A stretch of DNA of 64,000 nt from Mytilinidion resinicola (Eukaryota > Ascomycota > Dothideomycetes > Mytilinidiales > Mytilinidiaceae). Position numbers and translations under genes: made by a program. How positions within the stretch are numbered: the stretch's first letter is position 1; every line of letters begins with the position of its first letter. Of the stretch, positions 57,870-64,000 are shown one piece after another. Where the stretch lies: the NCBI RefSeq assembly GCF_010093595.1, contig NW_022985446.1, forward strand, positions 455,616-519,615. The letters are read 5' to 3'. The notes under the pieces are model-generated. The model ran no database searches. It worked only from the letters and a program-made list of their open reading frames with translations, and was not told the origin of the DNA.

Positions 57870-58684
57870 GCGTCAAAGGTTGGACGGGCAGGATAGGAGG
57901 GAAGCGAGAGGTGGTTTGCTTAGTAGTAGGTAAGTAGAACGGAAGTTTGAATGTACATACGATGTTATGCTTGATATATTTACGATGTTACGGTCTTGAA
58001 TGCGCGATTCCCCCAGCTTCTGGCACCGTTTCTTCTCGTTTTTCTCTAGTCACCTTTCATTTCGTCGTCGTCGATGTTGTGGGCATCGAGCATCGAAATT
58101 AGCACGACTTATATACACGCGCCATAGTCCAAACCACCCGGTGTCTAGTGAGTCGAGTCTCATGCGGTTCGATTCGTGGCTTCTTCTCACTTTATTGCCA
58201 GGAAGGATGGTACGCTCCGTAGCCACGCGATGTGAGCACGCAGTGTAGACTCAGCTGCACGGAGTCTAGTAAATTAACTCTCATGCAGTTCGATAAGTTG
58301 GTTCTTCTTGCATTAATGCTAGGAAGGAGGTCACGCGATGTGAGCACACGGTGTAGACTCGGTCGCGCGGAGTCTGGTAAATAGCTTTCATGCGGTTCGA
58401 TCTGTTACTTCTTCTTATATCAGTGCAGGGGGTGTATTCAGTGTCCGCTCGGTCCTTTATACCAAGCCACACAGTACATGTCGGTATCTGTCAGTATCTG
58501 CTACATTCATAGGTTATGAGGGTGTGGATGCTCGTTTGTCATTGCTGGGCGTGCCTCCTAATAGGGCAAGACGGTTTCTAAAAGGTAGGCACGAAGTCAA
58601 ATTGCACTTAGCGGAACTTAAGCTACCTCATGACTAAATGGCTTCTCCTTATGAAAATTAATGATATAAAGCGCTTGAGGAGCT
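57870..58684. other. intergenic between convergent esterase and P450 genes
   Basis: Mostly occupied by the right-hand tandem repeat (57985-58440). Nothing else recognised at 58440-58684. Confidence 0.4.
57985..58440 (+). repeat. ~121 bp tandem repeat array, right copy (inverted relative to the left array)
   Basis: GCGGTTCGAT-type cores lie at 58164-58173, 58285-58294 (GCAGTTCGAT) and 58392-58401, spaced 121 and 107 bp. The units share TCTTCT..TTA.TGC.AGGAAGG and ACGCGATGTGAGCAC with the reverse complement of 51.7-52.0 kb. Between cores there is a conserved hairpin, AGACTC-(9 nt)-GAGTCT, at about 58247-58267 and 58357-58377. A diverged unit begins at about 57993 (TTGAATGCGCG..TAGCACG), also shared with 51546-51665. 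Confidence 0.7.
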
Positions 58685-60391
58685 TCACACATGATGGAAC
58701 TGCAGCCACAGCTTATTCCCCTTCGGCCCCGCCGTGAAGCCATCGTCCTGCTCGATCCCCTCGGCGTCAACGATAGTGGTCGTGAAGTTGGTGTAGATGG
58801 CTGCTATCGCGTGTTTCATCGCTAACTCTCGTCAGCACTCCCTTTCCCTTGTCGCACACTCAAAACTACACAAGTACACTTACAATGTATAGCGATGTTA
58901 TTCCCAATACACATCCGGCCCCCACTCCCAAACGCCCAGAACCACCGCCTCATCTCGTTCAGCTCGTCGACCGAAGCGTCTAGCCACCGCTCGGGCTTCC
59001 ACGCCTCGGGATCCGGAAACACCTCTGGGTTGCGGTGAAGTACATAAGCAGCACTCTGCACGCGCACGCCGCCGGGGATACCGTCGTAGCCGGCCAGACT
59101 GCACACGCCGGGGGTGACGCGGGGCTGGCCGCCTGGGACGGAGACCCAGCGGCGGAGAGTCTCCTGCAGTATTGCATCGAGGAGCGGGAGGGCATCGACT
59201 TTCTTCGGATCCGGGAGCTCGAAGTGGGCCGAGGGCGCTGGGAAGAGGATTGGGGGGTCGAGGGTCAGTAGTTCTTCACGTAGCTGTTTTTGTAACGCGG
59301 GGCGTAGGGACATCTCGTAGTAGAGCCAGGTTAAGGTATCACCTGACGTCTCGTGGGCTGCGGCGTTGTGGTCGTACATGTCTGATGCGATGTCTAACCT
59401 GCGAGGGTAGGTCTGGCGCGGGTCTTTTGCGGTCATTTGAGGCGGGGGCTTGATGTCTGCCTTTTGGAACTTGGCGCGCTCGACGGCGTAGATCGCGGGA
59501 TAGGAGATGGCGGGTGTAGAAGCTGCCGCGGGGGAGGAAAGCAGCGCCTCGGCCTTATCGCAGATATCCAGGTTCCAATTCTCAAGCGCGACCGTCGCGT
59601 TGTCGACCCATTGCGGGACGAGCCTAATGCCGAGCTTGTGCATCCACGCTGTGAACGTCGGTACTTCAGTCGTCCAAAATAGGTACGGCCGCCTAGAAAA
59701 GAAGAGGTGCAGGTACCATTTGCGCTTCTCGACATCCTGGATGAAGTTGCTGCCGATGTCGAGGCCGAATTGATACGCCATGAAGGCGTCCATGGCGTAG
59801 GCGTAGTCCAGAGAGTGAACTTCGATTGCATTTTTGGAGTCTGATGATTTCTGAAAGATGGGGAGGAGGCGATCGTAGAGGATGGCTTTGGAAGTAGCGC
59901 GCGCGGTGGGTGAGGCCAGGACCACAGATTTGGAGTAGATGTTAGAGAGCATGCGTTTGCGGGTTGAGTGGGTCTTGCTGTCGATGAAGCAAAACATATT
60001 GCCAATGTTGCTGTGATAGTTAAAAGTGTATTCCAGTTTAAATTTATAGAGTTCTATACCCATAGTTCATGAAGCGATTGATGTAGAATTCAGTCTTTGG
60101 AAATCCGCCCGTGTAGATGGTCTTCAGGCCGCCTTCGTAACAGTTTACGCTGAGTTCGGCAGGCCCCATACGCACGATAGGACCTTTATTCTTGTGCAGT
60201 TCGAAAACGGTGGCGTTTTCTACGTTTGTGTATCGGATGTAGTTGATCCATAAGGAGGAAAAGTGGACAGACCAGTTCGCCGCTGGTATCTTAGAGAGAG
60301 GAGAAAGAAAAGCAGGATAGATGATGAACTTGTAGACCGCAGCAGCAATAAGGGCGATACCAGCTATAATGGACACGCTGGGTGAAGGCAT
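58685..60391 (-). CDS. cytochrome P450, second
   Basis: Three exons: 60391-60060, 60010-58884 and 58821-58685. The introns are 49 nt (GTATAG..CACAG) and 62 nt (GTAAGT..GTTAG). About 531 aa. N-terminal membrane anchor (IIAGIALIAAAVYKFIIYP). Substrate-side block GPIVRMGPAELSVN, C-helix KTHSTRKRMLSNIYSKS completed by the first splice, I-helix DHNAAAHETSGDTLTW (A..TSGDT), ExxR in QETLRRW, heme loop FGSGGRMCIGNNIA. The second splice supplies the true C-terminus (AIHSMKHAIAAIYTNFTT..GFTAGPKGNKLWLQFHHV). All catalytic motifs look normal. ER-bound monooxygenase of the general fungal type. It lies 10 kb from the Rieske pair, so membership in the same pathway is uncertain. Confidence 0.92.
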
Positions 60392-61666
60392 GATGATTGC
60401 TGATCGCGGTCTCCCTGTATAGTCTGGAGGCGGCGTGTTGACTCGCAGAGCTAAGTGGAAGAACTTATAGAAACATAGTCTCGGGTATTTCGTCGGGTAT
60501 TTCGTGAAGAACCCTCGAATCAGTGATTGCGGAAGAAGGAAGATGAAGTCTTTCTTTCGATGTTAACTCCACGCTTTGGAATACGCCGTTGGAGGTGGTC
60601 TCGCGTCGGATCGATGGCCTAGAGAAGGCGGGGAATGGAGACGGATCGAGGAGCTCCACTCCCGATACGTGGTTGCCACTGCTGGACACATGCTTCCAGA
60701 ACCCCTGCCTACACTGCAGGCGTTTCCGAATTGGTAAATGTTCCCAATGATTGGTGTGGTTACAAAGGCGTGGTGTTGAGAGGTCACCAAGCTTATCGAT
60801 ACGAGGCCATTCGCTTTTGTAGTCTGTTTCGGGACTAGCACATCTTGCGACACAAACGACTTGGCTGGCTGCCAATCCCTACAATGCACGACTCATGGAG
60901 CTGGGGCAATCGCCCCGATTTGTAGAGATACAGCACAGGAGCGATCTGAGTGCGTGGCACAGTAGATAGGCGTCCCTGCACCGGTAAGCATGATCTGGGT
61001 GGTAATTACTCCCTATATCCCAAACTCATGTTCCTTCGCCTCCTGTATTCTACCACCTCTGCATCAATCACGAGCAAGACACATCTCTTGTCGGGACTCG
61101 GTTATATTGGCCAGGGCCTGCATGATTGATTGCCTGTTTCCAATCCTATAAACTCCATGTAAGCAGCCTATATTCTTTATCACTGGACTTCTTGTACGAT
61201 CTTCGGCCCCTTTCATTGCCATTCGTCAAATCTCACGTTACACCACCTTCGACTCCATTCTATCACACTGTACGAACATGACATGACATGACACTTCGAT
61301 GTCCATTCCTTTAGTCGCTTTTTCTCTTAACGGTCTCTTTGATCTCAGCCTTCATTGCCAGTATGGTCCGAGCGCCTGATGTGTCTTCCGGGCACTCGCT
61401 TCAATTGCCAAGGTGAGTCCGCGAGTATCAGTGAATTCAAATTCCCGAATTCATGCAAATCTGAGAGCGAGATATGGTTTTAGAGCCAATAAACTCATGT
61501 TTACGCCCTTCGATTCTTATTCATCACACTTAGTCCACTCCCATTTTTCCACAATACTACCTTGTTCGCTTCGCCACTGACGAGCACACCCAGTGTAATT
61601 GGACGTAGCTGGAACCACGAGCCTGACTTGAGTCTCGACTGGCCAACTCCGTGTCAATCTGCCATC
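60392..61666. other. 1.28 kb divergent promoter region
   Basis: Between the P450 and permease start codons. No supported gene. The reading frame before the permease ATG is open from 61562 but starts with TTG. The last 150 bp look like a fungal 5' leader. Confidence 0.4.
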
Positions 61667-63382
61667 ATGCCGATCAACAAGGAAAAGGAAGACCACACAG
61701 CCACCGTTGACTCAAACTCGGAGAAGTATGACCAGTACAGCGACGGCGACGCGAAGAAATTGGCCGAAATGGGCTATACCCAAGATATGACACGGAAGTT
61801 CTCCGTGTGGTCAGTTCTCGGTATCGGCTTCTCCCTTACCAATTCCTGGTGGGCCGTAGCTGGCATCTTGATCACGGGTATCAGCTCGGGAGGACCCGTT
61901 CTCCTGATCTACGGGACCATACTCCTATTCATCGTCTCGATTGGCGTAGCAGGTTCCCTCTCAGAGCTCGTCAGTGCGCTGCCGAATGCTGCCGGACAGT
62001 CATTCTGGGCACGCGAGCTAGCACCAAAGAGATACGCAAATCTAGCCTCCTATACTGCAGGCTGGTTCGCATGGGCGGGCTCCATCTTCGCCTGCGCGAG
62101 CGTCGCCCTTACCGTCGGATTCGCTCTCGTGGGCTGCTACCAACTCTCTCACCCAGACCTGTACGCCCCCCTTTCCCTCCCCCTAAACACCCTCTAACAC
62201 CTCTCCCTAGCATCACCAAACCCTGGATGGTCGTCGTAGCCTACCAACTCGTCAACTTCCTCGCCTTCTTCTTCAACTGCTACGGCCGCGCCCTGCCCAC
62301 CATCGCCACCATCGCCCTGTACACCTCGCTCCTCTCCTTCTTCATCACCCTCATCGTCGTCCCCGCCAAAGCGCCCACGCACCAACCCGCCTCCTTCGTC
62401 TTTACCACCTTCATCAACAACACGGGCTGGTCCCGCGGCGGCATCGCCTTCATCACCGGCCTCATCAACACAAACTGGGGCTTCTCCTGCCTCGACACGG
62501 CCGTGCACATGGCCGAAGAAGTGCCACGCCCCGAGCGCAACATCCCCATCGCCATCTTCGGCACCATCGGCATCGGCTTCGCGACCAGCTGGTTCTGGAT
62601 CATGAGCATGCTGTTCAGCATGACCGACGTCGCCGGCATCGCCGCCACGGCCACCGGCGTGCCCATCCTCGAGCTCTTCTACCAGGCCCTCGGGCAGAAC
62701 AAGGCCGGCGCCATCGTGCTGGAAGCCTTCATCATCGCGACCGGGTTCGGCTGCATGATCTCGTGCCACACGTGGGCGTCGCGCCTCTGCTGGAGCTTTT
62801 CGCGCGACAGGGGCATCCCCGGCCACCACCTCTGGGTGCAGATCCACCCGGCGCTCGACATGCCGCTGCACGCGCACGCGCACGCGCTTAGCAGCTTCCT
62901 CGTTGCGTGTCTGGGGCTGCTGTATCTCGGGTCCTATGCTGCCATCAACAGCATTGTGACGGGGTGCATCGTGCTGCCGTACATCTCCTACGCGATCCCC
63001 ATCTCGTGTCTGCTTGTCCGGGGCCGCGCGAACATCAAGCCCGGCCCGTTCTGGCTCGGGAGGTTCGGGCTGCTGTGCAATGTCGTCACTCTGGCCTGGA
63101 CGCTGTTTACGCTGGTGATGTATTCGTTTCCGACGGTTATGCCGGTGACGGCGGATTGTGAGTTCTTTTTTTTTTTTTTTCTTTTCCCTTTTCCATTTCT
63201 CGAGTTCTTGGCGTAGGGATGACGGGTTAGCTAATTGATATGCCGTAGATATGAACTACGTCTCGGCGTGCTATGGGATTATCCTGCTGATTATCGTGGT
63301 GGATTGGTTTGTGAGGGGCCGGAAGAGGTATAGGAATCAGACGATGCATCATGGGCTTGATGGGGAGCGGATTGGGCTTTGA
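61667..63382 (+). CDS. amino-acid/choline-type permease (APC superfamily)
   Basis: Three exons: 61667-62160, 62211-63157 and 63249-63382. The introns are 50 nt (GTACGC..CCTAG) and 91 nt (GTGAGT..CGTAG); the second contains a 14-nt T run. About 524 aa. Start at MPINKEKEDH, with a polar N-tail, then FSVWSVLGIGFSLTNSWWAVAGILITGISSGGPV (helix 1 with the GxG-type substrate loop) and SELVSALPNAAGQSFWARELAP. The middle carries TGLINTNWGFSCLDTAVHMAEEVPRPERNIP, the conserved APC helix-loop with the acidic HMAEE. About 12 hydrophobic segments. This set matches fungal GABA/choline permeases of the Uga4/Hnm1 type. Plasma-membrane uptake of a small amine or amino acid is likely. Confidence 0.9.
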
Positions 63383-63771
63383 AGTGAACTGCTTTCTGTC
63401 GTCGCGGGCTACTTACTATGCACTGGCGTCCCCGTCGTGCGTTCTATTGCTGGGAATCGGATAATGGTGTTTAGGCTTCAGGAGATAGATACACACAAGT
63501 CTTACTATAGCACATTTAGCTTTAGGCAGGAAAAGGATATCGTCATTTGAATACCCCCATAAAGTCTCTTATGAAGAACTAGTGAAAGATGTACAGTGAA
63601 TGTGCGAATCTGACGCAGCCTTCCTCCGTTCTGCGTTGCTGATGCTGCAAATCATTGGCGGAGCGAGAGATAGCGGTAGAATACACGTAGATAGAAAGAA
63701 TCCGGCCTACTACTCCAACGAGACTCCGCATCACGATCATAACGCCATAAGTCTGCACACCGGCTGTCCAC
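63383..63771. other. intergenic between convergent genes
   Basis: 3' ends of the permease and the right-edge gene. Nothing else recognised. Confidence 0.4.
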
Positions 63772-64000
63772 TCAATGCGCTTGCGGTTCCGCACCCGCGC
63801 TCTCCTTGGGTACCTCCCCAGTGACTGGGTCTGGAGCCGCAGGCGTTGCCACGCTAGAGGCAGTGGGCGAGATAGTCTTCCCTGGTAGATCGGGTTTCCC
63901 CTCCGGCGCCGTCTCAAACGTCTCCCGACTCTCATTCGCGCTCGGATCCACCGCCGGCAGATTCGCCTCCTTAACCACGATCTCAACATCCCTCTCGCTA
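63772..64000 (-). CDS. 3' end of a gene running off the right edge, unknown product
   Basis: The minus-strand frame is open from the window edge to a TGA at 63774-63772 and encodes an acidic, Pro/Ala/Ser-rich tail (SERDVEIVVKEANLPAVDPSANESRETFETAPEG.. ending EPQAH). No start codon or domain is visible, and upstream exons would lie outside the window. It could be the disordered C-terminus of a larger protein. The composition and the open frame are the only evidence. Confidence 0.45.
   Translation of the reverse strand, partial: SERDVEIVVKEANLPAVDPSANESRETFETAPEGKPDLPGKTISPTASSVATPAAPDPVTGEVPKESAGAEPQAH

Noticed and set aside
1..64000. CRISPR arrays, operons, ribosome binding sites
   Set aside because: The sequence is eukaryotic. 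The only regular repeats are the minisatellite and the ~121 bp units, neither of which is CRISPR-like.

Overview
The window comes from a filamentous ascomycete (Pezizomycotina). Nearly every gene I can model is split by short introns, mostly about 48-62 nt with GT..AG ends. There are Zn2Cys6 regulators, a fungal complex I accessory subunit, an NRPS and a decayed pogo-type transposon whose stop codons look like RIP damage. All exon joins below were worked out by hand from splice sites, reading frame and family motifs. I cannot tell the class or species.

Layout. 1-2 kb: left-edge repeat zone (degenerate pogo-like transposase, candidate MITE). 2-25.3 kb: core-genome genes, namely a Ser-rich protein, a POF1-like nucleotidyltransferase, cobalamin-independent methionine synthase, an SDR, a kelch membrane protein, a complex I 21.3 kDa subunit, a RING/coiled-coil protein, a small membrane protein and an aquaporin. 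25.9-44.9 kb: a probable secondary-metabolite gene cluster, with an NRPS of order T-C-A-T-C, two flavin monooxygenases, a secreted protein, a 14-TM efflux pump, a P450, a Zn2Cys6 regulator and an NAD(P)-binding protein. 45.5-48.9 kb: two tandem Rieske-oxygenase-family genes. One keeps only the [2Fe-2S] half-site and the other keeps only the mononuclear iron half-site. 49-52.5 kb: gene-poor, ending in a ~121 bp tandem repeat. 52.5-57.9 kb: a second Zn2Cys6 regulator and a type B carboxylesterase, followed by the same tandem repeat in the opposite orientation. 58.7-64 kb: a second P450, an amino-acid/choline-type permease, and the 3' end of a gene that runs off the right edge.

How the parts may work together (inference). 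The NRPS starts with an unpaired carrier domain. It would probably receive a starter acyl group in trans, join it to one amino acid, and release the product through a terminal condensation domain carrying the SHxxxDxxT motif typical of fungal release/cyclisation domains. The two flavoproteins, the P450 and perhaps the Rieske pair would oxidise the product, and the MFS pump would export it. The palindrome CGGATCCG recurs in three cluster intergenic regions and is a candidate site for the 39.4-41.9 kb regulator. The main candidates for something undescribed are the complementary Rieske pair and the T-C-A-T-C synthetase.
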